Shown here: positions 24,845 through 33,168 of the stretch, piece after piece
Numbering within the stretch: the first letter of the stretch is position 1
Layout: each line of letters opens with the position of its first letter
Assembly: GCA_963645945.1 (NCBI GenBank)
Contig: CAVIUA010000043.1
Coordinates: 1-45,829, forward strand
Direction of reading: 5' to 3'
Source of the DNA: CAG-877 sp963645945
Lineage (GTDB): Bacteria > Bacillota_I > Bacilli_A > RF39 > UBA660
DNA length: 45,829 nt
Position numbers and translations under genes: made by a program
The notes under the pieces: model-generated
Database searches by the model: none
What the model was told of the DNA's origin: nothing
Seen by the model: the letters and a program-made list of their open reading frames with translations, nothing else

Positions 24845-26050
24845 ACGGTTATTCCATCTTGATGGGAATGTAACATATTTTGTTGGATTAATTGTACTTT
24901 TTTGATATGTTTTCCAAGTACAACCTCCACCAGTGTTCCAGTCACATGTTGTTAACTCTAAATGTAAATGTGGTCCAGTTGAGCACCCTGTTGTTCCCAT
25001 GTAGCCAATAATAGTGAATGGGGTTACTATTTGTCCTTCAGATATAGAGCCAAAGCTTCTTAAGTGGGCGTATGTAGAATATACATATTTTCCACCAATG
25101 TTATGTCTTATTTTAACAACAAGTGCTCTTCCGTTGCATCCGTAACTACAATTGCTAGAACTACAATTATCATAATAAATTTTAAATACAGTACCCGTTG
25201 CAATAGGATAAACAGCAATGGCTTTATCAGAACTAGAAAGGTCTATTCCTAAGTGACCACCATAGCCATAATATCCTTGAGTAATGTATCCATATTCCAT
25301 TGGTCTATAGAAGCCATTGACACTAGGAATTGAACTTCCTCCAGATGCTTGTTGAATTCTATACTGACATGCTTGAATATCTTCATTGGTTCCACAACCT
25401 AATTTTTTATAATATGTTACGTTTGCTTGAGCGGCTTTAATCTGTTCTTCTATAGTAGGCATTGTTTCTTTTATGGCCATTGAGTCAATCTCTATTTTTG
25501 TTCTTTCATTTTCTAGATTTTCTTTTAGAGAATTCAACTCTTTTTTCTTCTCATCTAATTTTTGCTGTTGAATTTTATTTTTTTCAATTAACTCTTCTAA
25601 GTCTTTAATCAAATTATCATTATATTCAGTTAACTGTTCTACAACTGATAATCTATAAATCATATCTGTAATATCTGTTGCGCCAAAGGCATACTCTAAG
25701 TAAGCATTATCACCATTTGATATTTGATAATATTCTATTATCTTTTTGCTTTCTTCACCTTTTTCTTTTATCTCTTCATTACTTTTTTCTATTTCATCTT
25801 GTAAACTATTAATTTCTTCTTCTGCCGATGCTATTTGCTTTTCAATGCTAGATATTTTACTTCTTATTTGAGCAATTTCAGCATCGTTCTTGGCTAAATT
25901 ATCTTTTTTATCTTGAAGTTCTTTAGTATACTTTGCAACTTCATCTTCAAATTGCTTTATTGTTTTAGCACTTGTATTAATTGGTAGTGCTACAAGTGTC
26001 ATTAAAAGAGCAATTATTATTGTTACTGATACTATTTTTGTCTTTTTCAT
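24842..26050 (-). CDS. Coiled-coil M23 metallopeptidase, FtsEX-linked murein hydrolase, 402 aa
   Basis: Secreted peptidoglycan hydrolase or hydrolase activator. A signal peptide (about 1-28, ending NTSAK) leads into a long coiled coil (about 30-205). The M23 domain (about 245-395) has zinc-ligand motifs GHLGID and HLHLE intact, so it is probably an active endopeptidase, unlike E. coli EnvC. Extra Cys pairs (NCSSSNCSYGC, GGGCTW) lie inside the M23 domain and could form disulfides. The start directly follows ftsX (adjacent stop and start). FtsEX-driven control of a PcsB/EnvC-type coiled-coil hydrolase is established in other bacteria and is the likely arrangement here. Confidence 0.9.
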   Translation of the reverse strand: MKKTKIVSVTIIIALLMTLVALPINTSAKTIKQFEDEVAKYTKELQDKKDNLAKNDAEIAQIRSKISSIEKQIASAEEEINSLQDEIEKSNEEIKEKGEESKKIIEYYQISNGDNAYLEYAFGATDITDMIYRLSVVEQLTEYNDNLIKDLEELIEKNKIQQQKLDEKKKELNSLKENLENERTKIEIDSMAIKETMPTIEEQIKAAQANVTYYKKLGCGTNEDIQACQYRIQQASGGSSIPSVNGFYRPMEYGYITQGYYGYGGHLGIDLSSSDKAIAVYPIATGTVFKIYYDNCSSSNCSYGCNGRALVVKIRHNIGGKYVYSTYAHLRSFGSISEGQIVTPFTIIGYMGTTGCSTGPHLHLELTTCDWNTGGGCTWKTYQKSTINPTKYVTFPSRWNNR

Positions 26051-26949
26051 TATATCTTTAAATATTTCTTAACAGCACTCGCACTACCGATCATACCTAC
26101 TAAGATTCCTATTATTATTACCATTAGAGAAGTTGTATATATAAAAGGTTCTGGTTTTATTAAGACTATTAATTGTGAGAATAAGTAACCATCAAAGTGT
26201 TTATAAAAAGCCATGTAACCATATGTAGTGAATATTACTGGTACTATGGATCCTAATACACCAAGTATCATACCTTCAATTATAAATGGAGTTTTAATAG
26301 TAAAGTTACTTGCTCCTACTAATCTCATGATACCTATTTCTCTTTTTCTAGCTGATATTGTTAATTTTATAGTATTAACAATTAAGAATACGGTAACTAC
26401 TATTAAGGCAATTACTACGCCATAGGTAACATTTTTTATTGAAGTGAAGGCAGATACTAGTTTTTCCACCATTCCTTCTCCATAGCGTACGACTGATACT
26501 GAATCAATTTTTTTAATTCTATCGGCTGTTACTTTTATTTTTTCTATTTCTTTTACTTTTACTTGATAAGTGTCTTTTAAAGGACTTTCTCCTTCTTCAT
26601 AGCCATCTAATACTTTAGCAAATACTTCTGATTCCTCACTCATTTGTTCTTTTACTTCATCCTTTGAAATAAAAGTTATTTTTTCGACATTTGATATTTT
26701 ATCTAATTCTCTTTTAACATCTTTTATGTCATTAGCATCTGCATCTCTATCTAGAAAAACAACTATTGTTAGATCTTTTTCTATTTCATCTGTAAAATTA
26801 TTAATATTTAAAGAGGCCATTATAGCAATTGCTACAATAATTAGAGTTATTGTAATACAAGAAATGGAAGCTAGTGATAAACTAAAATTTCTAATTACAC
26901 TTTTAAAGGCATCTCTAAAACTTCTACCTAACATTCTAAATAGCTTCAT
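26050..26949 (-). CDS. ftsX: Cell-division ABC permease FtsX, 299 aa
   Basis: It has four membrane helices (one N-terminal near 20-45, then three between about 170 and 295) and an extracellular domain between helices 1 and 2 (about 48-165), the part that contacts the hydrolase. FtsX transmits ATP-driven changes from FtsE to wall hydrolases. The likely start (MKLFRMLGRS) is preceded by GGAG nine bases upstream; an ATG two codons earlier is also possible. It overlaps the ftsE 3' end by 14 bases. Confidence 0.93.
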   Translation of the reverse strand: MKLFRMLGRSFRDAFKSVIRNFSLSLASISCITITLIIVAIAIMASLNINNFTDEIEKDLTIVVFLDRDADANDIKDVKRELDKISNVEKITFISKDEVKEQMSEESEVFAKVLDGYEEGESPLKDTYQVKVKEIEKIKVTADRIKKIDSVSVVRYGEGMVEKLVSAFTSIKNVTYGVVIALIVVTVFLIVNTIKLTISARKREIGIMRLVGASNFTIKTPFIIEGMILGVLGSIVPVIFTTYGYMAFYKHFDGYLFSQLIVLIKPEPFIYTTSLMVIIIGILVGMIGSASAVKKYLKI

Positions 26950-27634
26950 TATCATAGACTCCTTTCTCTTTAAAGTTAACTAGATGTCCATCTTTTAATA
27001 TTAAAACTTGCTTTTTCATTCTATTAACGATGTCCTTATCATGAGTTGCCATTATAATTGTTGTTCCTCTTGACTTGTTGATGTCATCTAATACCTTCAT
27101 TATTTCCATACTTTTTTCTGGATCAAGGTTTCCAGTAGGTTCATCACATAGTAATAATTTTGGGTTATTTACTATGGCTCTTGCTATCGCAACACGTTGT
27201 TGCTCACCACCGGATAATTGGTCTGGATAGTTATGTATTTTATTTTTTAGACCTACATCTTCTAAAGCTTTTAGTACTTTTACTCTTATTTCATCTTTTC
27301 TAGCACCTATTACTTCTAGAGCAAATGCAACATTTTCATATACTGTTAGTTTAGGAAGAAGTCGATAGTCTTGGAAAACTATTCCTAACTTTCTTCTTAG
27401 TTTGTATACCTTCTTATTTCTTAGCTTAGCAACATCTAGACCGCCAACAATAATTTGTCCTTTTGTCGGTTTTTCTTCACGGTATAACATCTTTATTAAA
27501 GTGCTTTTTCCAGAACCTGAGCCACCGATAACAAAGACAAATGAGCCTTTTTCTATTGCTAAATTCAAATCATAAATGGCTGTAACACCATTTTTATATT
27601 TCTTTTCAACATGTTTAATTCTGATTAAATCCAT
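26936..27634 (-). CDS. ftsE: Cell-division ABC ATPase FtsE, 232 aa
   Basis: Soluble ATPase partner of FtsX. Walker A GGSGSGKST (about 36-44), signature LSGGEQQR (about 137-144), Walker B LLCDEPTG and the H-loop MATHD are all present. The start at 27634 (MDLIRIKHV) gives the usual FtsE length; an ATG four codons upstream sits against the ribosome site. It has a short promoter-like stretch upstream (TGATATACT, extended -10) behind the yitT terminator. It forms an operon ftsE-ftsX-M23 hydrolase. Confidence 0.95.
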   Translation of the reverse strand: MDLIRIKHVEKKYKNGVTAIYDLNLAIEKGSFVFVIGGSGSGKSTLIKMLYREEKPTKGQIIVGGLDVAKLRNKKVYKLRRKLGIVFQDYRLLPKLTVYENVAFALEVIGARKDEIRVKVLKALEDVGLKNKIHNYPDQLSGGEQQRVAIARAIVNNPKLLLCDEPTGNLDPEKSMEIMKVLDDINKSRGTTIIMATHDKDIVNRMKKQVLILKDGHLVNFKEKGVYDNEAI

Positions 27635-27678
27635 ATTATCAACCATCCTAACTACTTTAGTATATCATAATTTTAATA

Positions 27679-27712
27679 AGAAAAAAAGAGAGGACATTTA
27701 CCTTTCTTTTTG
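27679..27712 (-). terminator. Terminator of the prfB-yitT-yitT operon
   Basis: AAAAAGAAAGG / CCTCTCTTTTT (one mismatch) is followed by a T-run on the minus strand. Confidence 0.65.
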
Positions 27713-27718
27713 TTTACA

Positions 27719-28576
27719 TTATTTACCGCCTACTACTTCGTATGAATCTGTTACTACGAAGAAAGCTTCTTTATCAATTAATTTTATACCTTCGGTAACT
27801 CGATAATATTCTTGACTTGGTACTACAGTTAAAACCACTTTATTCTTTTTATTTAAGAATCCACCTTTAACATCAAATACTGTTACGCTATGTCCTAGTG
27901 TTCTAATGATATAATTTTTAATTTGATCTTCTTCGGATGTGATTATATAGAAAGCTTTATTATTAGATATTCCGAGCAATACTTTATTTATGATTATACT
28001 ATTTAAGTAGATTAAAATAATTGCATACATAACATTTATAGAACCAAAGAATACACCAGCAACTAAAACTATTGTTATGTTTATAATAGCACTTGTTTTA
28101 GCAATTGGTATTTTATAATATTTTTCTAGTATTTGGCTTATTACGGGTAGGCCACCATTGTTGTAGCCAGTTTTATACATGATACCATTAGCAATTCCAT
28201 TTAAAACACCTGCAAATAAAGTTATTGTAAACATATCACTATAATCCATTTGAATTATATTTGTTAATGGTTCAGTTATTTTTACGAAAAATGGATAAAG
28301 AACACTTGCTAGTATAGTAACGGCTGTTACTTCTGGTCCTAAGTACATAAAACTTAAAAGGGCACAGGTTATTGATATAATTAATATCATTAAAGCTGGA
28401 TCTATTCCATATACATAATTTGTTATCGTGGCAATGCCTCCAGCACCTCCAGTTACTAAATTAACTGGTAATAGAAAAAGATTATATACTATCGCACTAA
28501 AGAATAATGATATGACTAGCATAGTGATTCTTTTTCCAACTTTTTTCTTTTTTAATCTTTCTATTACATTATCCAT
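27719..28576 (-). CDS. YitT family membrane protein (second copy), 285 aa
   Basis: Five to six membrane helices (DUF161 repeats, GGAGGIA motif near residue 45) followed by a cytosolic DUF2179 domain (about 205-285: GHSVTVFDVKGGF, FVVTDSYEVVGGK). The family is widespread in Bacillota with no firmly established substrate. The start at 28576 has GGAGGA upstream and follows the first yitT by one base. The longer reading with ten more residues overlaps the neighbour. It is clearly paralogous to the preceding gene along its whole length. Confidence 0.88.
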   Translation of the reverse strand: MDNVIERLKKKKVGKRITMLVISLFFSAIVYNLFLLPVNLVTGGAGGIATITNYVYGIDPALMILIISITCALLSFMYLGPEVTAVTILASVLYPFFVKITEPLTNIIQMDYSDMFTITLFAGVLNGIANGIMYKTGYNNGGLPVISQILEKYYKIPIAKTSAIINITIVLVAGVFFGSINVMYAIILIYLNSIIINKVLLGISNNKAFYIITSEEDQIKNYIIRTLGHSVTVFDVKGGFLNKKNKVVLTVVPSQEYYRVTEGIKLIDKEAFFVVTDSYEVVGGK

Positions 28577-28577
28577 A

Positions 28578-29459
28578 TCATTCTCCTCCAAATACTTCAT
28601 AAGCATCTGTTACTACAAAGAATGCATCAGGATCAATTTCGGATATTCCTTCTTTTAATCTGTAATAATCTTTAGTAGGTAATACACACATTAATACAGT
28701 TTGCTTTTCTTTAGCGAATCCACCTTTAGCGTTGAATACGGTAACACCATGATTTAAATATTTTAAGATATATTCTTTTATAGCTTGTTCTTCATCTGTT
28801 ACGATATAGAATGCTTTACTATCGGAAATACCTAAAATTACGCGATCTGATATTAAACTAATTATATAAAGAGTAATAATTGCATATAATAATTTGTTTG
28901 TACCAAAGAAGAATGAAGATAAAACTACAATTGTTCCATCTGTACATAAAATGCTTTTTCCAATACTTAATTTTAAATATTTGTTTATTAATTGGCTAAG
29001 TACATCTGTTCCGCCACCTGTAAAACCTGCTTTAAAAATCATTCCGGCACCAAAACCGTATAGTACACCACCAAAGACTGCTGATAATAATAATTGTGAA
29101 TTATCTATTTCTATGAAAGTTCCTATATCTGATGTTAATTTTACACATAACGGAAAGACTAATGAACCAAGAATAGATCCTTTTGTTTTTTCTTTACCTA
29201 AAAATATGTAGCTTATTGTTAATAATATGATATTTCCTATTAATATTACGGTGGAGTATTCAAATCCGAATAATTCATTTAGTATAATAGCAATACCACC
29301 TACGCCACCGGCAACAATGTCGTTTGGTGCTAGAAATAAGTTATATGCTATCGCAACTAAAAGACAGCCAAAAATAAATCTGACTATTCTTTTGTATTTA
29401 GACTTTTCTCTTATTTCTTCTAGTATTTTAAAATTTTTACTACGTGAAAAGATTTTCAT
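28578..29459 (-). CDS. YitT family membrane protein (first copy), 293 aa
   Basis: Same architecture as its neighbour: membrane DUF161 part (GGVGGIA near residue 52) plus C-terminal DUF2179 (GVTVFNAKGGF, FVVTDAYEVFGGE). It starts one base after the prfB stop codon, so it is part of the prfB transcript. The two copies look like an old tandem duplication: the key segments are well conserved and the membrane parts diverged, suggesting distinct roles or a heteromeric pair. Confidence 0.88.
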   Translation of the reverse strand: MKIFSRSKNFKILEEIREKSKYKRIVRFIFGCLLVAIAYNLFLAPNDIVAGGVGGIAIILNELFGFEYSTVILIGNIILLTISYIFLGKEKTKGSILGSLVFPLCVKLTSDIGTFIEIDNSQLLLSAVFGGVLYGFGAGMIFKAGFTGGGTDVLSQLINKYLKLSIGKSILCTDGTIVVLSSFFFGTNKLLYAIITLYIISLISDRVILGISDSKAFYIVTDEEQAIKEYILKYLNHGVTVFNAKGGFAKEKQTVLMCVLPTKDYYRLKEGISEIDPDAFFVVTDAYEVFGGE

Positions 29460-29460
29460 A

Positions 29461-30559
29461 TTATATCCCTCTTTTTAAACTTGTTTCAATAAAGTCATCT
29501 ATATCTCCATCTAATACTTTAGAAACATTACTTGTTTCATAATTAGTACGATGGTCTTTTACTAATGAATATGGATGCATTACATAACTTCTAATTTGTG
29601 AGCCAAACTCAATATTCATTTGATCACCTTTTATTTGTTTTAATTCTTTTTCTTGTTCTTCGTATTTTTTTAGTAACAATTTGTTTCTTAGGACTTTCAT
29701 TGCTTGTTCTTTATTTTGAATTTGACTACGTTCATTTTGACATGTTACTACTATTTTAGTAGGTAAATGTGTTATTCTTACTGCTGAATCTGTTGTATTT
29801 ACTCCTTGTCCTCCACATCCTGATGAACGATAAACATCTATTTTTAAATCTTTTTCATCTATTTCTAAACTATTATCTTGTTCTATTTCTGGTGTCACTT
29901 CAATGGATGCGAAAGATGTATGACGACGGTTGTTGGAGTCGAATGGAGATAATCTTACTAAACGATGAACTCCTTTTTCATTTTTTAAATATCCATAAGC
30001 ATTTGAACCTTTTATAAGAAGTGATGCACTCTTTATACCAGCTTCATCTCCTGATTGATAGTCTAATATTTCTATTTTATAATTTTTCTTTTCACACCAG
30101 CGAGTATACATTCTGTAAAGCATTAATGCCCAGTCACATGCTTCTGTACCTCCGGCTCCAGAATGAATATCTATAATACAATTGTTTTTGTCATATGGCC
30201 CTGATAATAGTAGTAGCATATTTAACTTTTCAAATCTTTCTGGCAGATTAGTAATAGATTCTTCTATTTGCTCGACTATTTCTTGATCAAAATCCAGTTT
30301 CATTAGTTCAATAAGTTCTAAATTTTCTTTAATACTATTAGCTATTTCTTCTATATTATCTATTTTTTCTTTAGCACTAGAAATTTCTGATAATACTTGG
30401 TCTTTTCTTTCACGATCAGTCCAAAAAGATGGATCTTCAGTTTCTTTCTGAAGTTCTTTTAAATGTTCTTTTTCCTTATCGATGTCAAAGTGACCTCCAT
30501 AGACTATTAACTTCTGATAAATATTTATTTAATGCTTGTTCCATTTCTTTTATTTCCAT
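29461..30559 (-). CDS. prfB: Peptide chain release factor 2 with programmed +1 frameshift, 365 aa
   Basis: RF2, which reads UAA and UGA. It is encoded in two frames: 24 codons from the ATG at 30559, then CTT TGA C (stop at 30485-30487), where a +1 slip at CTT continues the protein in the next frame as FDIDKEKEHL. Joined length is 365 aa, exactly that of E. coli RF2. The GGQ motif (SGCGGQGVNT) and the recognition region around the anticodon-like SPF motif (LSPFDSN) are present. The ribosome site AAGGAAG precedes the start. The coding part after the shift runs to 29461 and abuts the first yitT gene. The frameshift is described separately. Confidence 0.95.
30484..30498 (-). promoter_or_regulatory. 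prfB programmed frameshift site
   Basis: GGAGG, three bases, then CTT TGA C: an internal Shine-Dalgarno-like sequence at the canonical 3-base distance from the slippery CTT and the in-frame UGA. This is the classical autoregulatory site: low RF2 gives slow UGA reading and more frameshifting. Confidence 0.93.
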
Positions 30560-30704
30560 TTTTATCTTCCTTATTATATTGTTTATTTTTTCCTCGTTTT
30601 ATACTTATTGTATATAGTATTATGTTAACATATTTTTTTATTTAAGACAATTATTCATATTTTAAAAAATTTTGTATAGATTATTTATTTTCTGCATATA
30701 TTAT

Positions 30705-30777
30705 TAGTGAGGAAGGTTCACTATATAGTGTGAAGATCCTCTTTTAATAGATGGAGTCATTATTGGCTCCTTTTTTT
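30705..30777 (+). ncRNA. Candidate small structured RNA with terminator
   Basis: On the plus strand a two-tier hairpin (outer GAGGA 30709-30713 with TCCTC 30737-30741; inner TTCAC with GTGAA around the palindrome CACTATATAGTG) is followed by a strong terminator. The terminator is GGAGTCA-TTAT-TGGCTCC (30753-30770) plus seven T residues. Both adjacent genes are on the other strand, so this terminator has no coding gene to serve. Upstream bases are AT-rich with a weak TATATT (30697-30702). It does not match any RNA family I recognise. Confidence 0.45.
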
Positions 30778-30793
30778 AGTCACTTAAATAGCG

Positions 30794-30819
30794 AAAAGAG
30801 GACTTCCAACCCTCTTTTT
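30794..30819. terminator. Terminator at the end of the nine-gene operon
   Basis: The perfect stem AAAAGAGG / CCTCTTTT with a nine-base loop has T-runs on both strands. It lies 20 bases beyond the stop of the last minus-strand gene. Confidence 0.75.
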
Positions 30820-30837
30820 GTTATTTAAAACGTTTAT

Positions 30838-31371
30838 TTATAGTTTGTAATCATCATTCATTTTTTTTCCAAGGTACATCGCATTTATATAGAACTGGTC
30901 ACAGTTGACTCTAAATAATGGCTTTTTATATGAATAGAACTCTAACTTTTTCTTATCAAAATCATTTGTTTTAATAAATTTATAAAAGTTATTTCTAATA
31001 TCATCAAATAATTCTTTGATACTGTTGTAACTTCTTAGTCCTTTCATGTCACTCCAAGATGCTTCAAACCAAGTATATTTATCTTTATCTTTATATATTA
31101 AGAATGAATGTCCCGGTTTACTCTTACCGTTATTTAGAACTACAAATACAGTTCTAAATTGATAATTATGTTTTTTGAAGAAATCTCTTTCCACTTCACA
31201 AAGTTCCCAGCATATAGCATGGTCATTTTGTTTCATTTGTTTTAAAGTAGGCATTTTATAATATTTTTTAAAGGCTTCTTTATCTAGTTTTTCATGAGTA
31301 GTATTATTTTTGTCATGCCATCCATAAGATATTTCTGATAGTTCTTTATTAAATTTTTCAACTTCTGTCAT
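30838..31371 (-). CDS. Papain-fold/transglutaminase-like protein, 177 aa
   Basis: It contains an ordered Cys-His-acid set in the transglutaminase/papain-like style: Cys54 (AICWELC), His88 (KPGHSFLIY) and Glu103 (TWFEASW). This suggests a cysteine-dependent hydrolase or a related fold. There is no signal peptide or membrane helix, so it is cytosolic. The start lies inside the 3' end of the ASCH-kinase gene (14-base overlap), and a terminator follows, making it the last gene of the run. Substrate unknown. Similar stand-alone proteins occur in gut Bacillota, but I cannot name the family with confidence. Confidence 0.6.
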   Translation of the reverse strand: MTEVEKFNKELSEISYGWHDKNNTTHEKLDKEAFKKYYKMPTLKQMKQNDHAICWELCEVERDFFKKHNYQFRTVFVVLNNGKSKPGHSFLIYKDKDKYTWFEASWSDMKGLRSYNSIKELFDDIRNNFYKFIKTNDFDKKKLEFYSYKKPLFRVNCDQFYINAMYLGKKMNDDYKL

Positions 31372-32653
31372 TTACTTCATCTCTTTCTATTAATAACTTA
31401 CTACAGTTAATTACCTTATCTATTATATCTTTATTTTTATATTTTTGTAAATCTTTACTTGCTCCTAAAATGTTATATATTATTTGTCGTTCTTCTAAAT
31501 ATTTGATGTTAGATAATTCTTGATAGTATTTTTTTACGTAAGTAAAGATGTTTTTATAGTCTTTTGGCTTTTGATATGGATCCATAACAATATCAGCCCA
31601 ACGCCATGGTTCTTGTTGCATCTGATAAATAATTCTAAATTCATAATCAATTGGTGCAACTAAGGTATCGTTAAAATCTATTATTTTTACTTTTTTCCTA
31701 TTGTATAAAATGTTATCAAAGTGCAAGTCATTATGAAGTAGTGCATATTGAACATCATCTGATAGATATTTATCATATAGATTAAGAGCCTTTTGAATCA
31801 TCTTGTATTCTTCTTTAGTAAATAATTGGTTTACATTTTCTAAATTCTTGGTAACAGTACTTTTAATTTCATCTAGCCAAGTAGAAGTTGAATTTGTATT
31901 TACCTGACTTGTATTTTGATGAAGTTCTTTTACTACTTCTACTATTTTTTTAATAGTATTTTCTTTTTCTGTTTCAGTCATTTTATAGTAATAGTAATAT
32001 AGAGTTTTTCCAGGTAGCTGTTTCATTATTTCATATACATATGGTACATGTTTTTTACTGGTATCATATGTATATAGTTTAGGAATGTACTTGTTATCTT
32101 TATTTTTGGTGTAGAATTCATACTCTTTATCAAATGTATTTTCTTTATCTTTATTAGTACATACTTTTATAATGTATTTATTATTTACACTAAATAAAGT
32201 ATTATTAAAACCTGCATTAATTTCGTATATATCTTTTATAGGTCCTAGAATGGTTTTGTTTTTTCTGGCTATTAAAGTACCTAGTTGTAGTCTTTCTTGA
32301 ACTAAGTTTCTTGTTACTTCGAAGATTTCAAAGATAATTTCTGTTTCATCATTAAATTCTTTGCAAAAGCTTTTGAAAAATTCAATATGAACATTTCGCC
32401 AGTAATCAAGTGTCAAATCACCTTCGCCTTCAAGTTTCGCTAAATCTTCTGTCATATCTTTAAATTTCATAACATGATACTCTTTGGTCTTAACAATACA
32501 AGCATCTTTTTCATTATCAAAATGAATTATTGATTCTTCACCTATTGTAGGAATGTTTTCTTCATTATATAGACATGTTGTTGCGATTTTTTTACCTGCT
32601 AGAACTAAATTTACTAGATTATCATTGTCCATGCCAAAACTCCAGTTTTTCAT
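31358..32653 (-). CDS. ASCH domain fused to an aminoglycoside-phosphotransferase-like kinase, 431 aa
   Basis: Residues 1 to about 118 form an ASCH domain (LAGKKIATTCLY, later FEIFEV), a PUA-like fold associated with RNA or modified-nucleoside chemistry. From about 125 the protein is a phosphotransferase of the APH/choline-kinase type. Its catalytic loop is LLHNDLHFDNILY and its metal site IIDFNDT, both intact. The kinase could act on a small molecule such as choline, a sugar or an aminoglycoside. The combination in one chain is unusual to me. Ribosome site AAGGAG precedes the ATG. The gene lies 34 bases after the lone HTH gene. Confidence 0.8.
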   Translation of the reverse strand: MKNWSFGMDNDNLVNLVLAGKKIATTCLYNEENIPTIGEESIIHFDNEKDACIVKTKEYHVMKFKDMTEDLAKLEGEGDLTLDYWRNVHIEFFKSFCKEFNDETEIIFEIFEVTRNLVQERLQLGTLIARKNKTILGPIKDIYEINAGFNNTLFSVNNKYIIKVCTNKDKENTFDKEYEFYTKNKDNKYIPKLYTYDTSKKHVPYVYEIMKQLPGKTLYYYYYKMTETEKENTIKKIVEVVKELHQNTSQVNTNSTSTWLDEIKSTVTKNLENVNQLFTKEEYKMIQKALNLYDKYLSDDVQYALLHNDLHFDNILYNRKKVKIIDFNDTLVAPIDYEFRIIYQMQQEPWRWADIVMDPYQKPKDYKNIFTYVKKYYQELSNIKYLEERQIIYNILGASKDLQKYKNKDIIDKVINCSKLLIERDEVNDRS

Positions 32654-32687
32654 TTTATTCTCCTTTTTAAATATTCAAAATTAATTT

Positions 32688-32888
32688 TCATGTTTTTTTC
32701 CATAAAAAATAGCCAGCATATGGACCTAGTATGGATTCAATATAAATACCAGCTTTTTCTAAGTCTTCTTTATAAACTCGTATCATTCTTTCGTAAACTT
32801 CTAAAATATCAGATAATTCTTTGATACTATATTTACGTCCAAAGTTCAATAATTCTAATAAAGTTATAGCATTAGATACTTTTGACAT
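32688..32888 (-). CDS. Stand-alone helix-turn-helix protein (YafY/DeoR type), 66 aa
   Basis: The sequence (SNAITLLELLNFGRKYSIKELSDILEVYERMIRVYKEDLEKAGI) is the winged HTH that normally opens YafY/WYL-domain regulators. Here it ends after the wing (GPYAGYFLWKKT) with no WYL or sensor domain. It could be a small autonomous regulator or a truncated one; no WYL remnant is visible downstream, where the next gene starts within 35 bases. It may control the operon it sits in. Confidence 0.7.
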   Translation of the reverse strand: MSKVSNAITLLELLNFGRKYSIKELSDILEVYERMIRVYKEDLEKAGIYIESILGPYAGYFLWKKT

Positions 32889-32896
32889 AATCCCAC

Positions 32897-33142
32897 TTAT
32901 TTAATAACACTTTCTATTTCTTGTAATTCAAAACGATATTTTTGTTTTATATCTGGATACTTTTCATGATCTACTTCACTTAAAAATAGGTTCATTGGTC
33001 TTACCCAGAGATCATTGTTTCCGTATAATGCTCTATAGACAACACATTCTTCACCAGTTTCTGAATATTTAGCAGTATCAACAACTAAGTAATAGTTCCC
33101 TTTAAAGTGTTTATATATGCCATTTATTTTTACTTTATTCAT
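32897..33142 (-). CDS. DUF1653 family protein, 81 aa
   Basis: Small cytosolic protein with the DUF1653 pattern: YKHFKGNYYLVVDTA, then SETGEECVVYRALYG, then LWVRPMNLFLSEVD. Family function is unknown. The ribosome site CGGAGG precedes the ATG. It lies between the transglutaminase-like gene (26-base gap) and the HTH gene (8-base gap). Confidence 0.85.
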   Translation of the reverse strand: MNKVKINGIYKHFKGNYYLVVDTAKYSETGEECVVYRALYGNNDLWVRPMNLFLSEVDHEKYPDIKQKYRFELQEIESVIK

Positions 33143-33168
33143 ATTATTCCTCCGACTTAATTATAGCA

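Noticed and set aside
29461..30303. prfB as a short 280-aa protein
   Set aside because: The sequence upstream continues the RF2 N-terminal domain through a canonical +1 frameshift to an ATG with a ribosome site.
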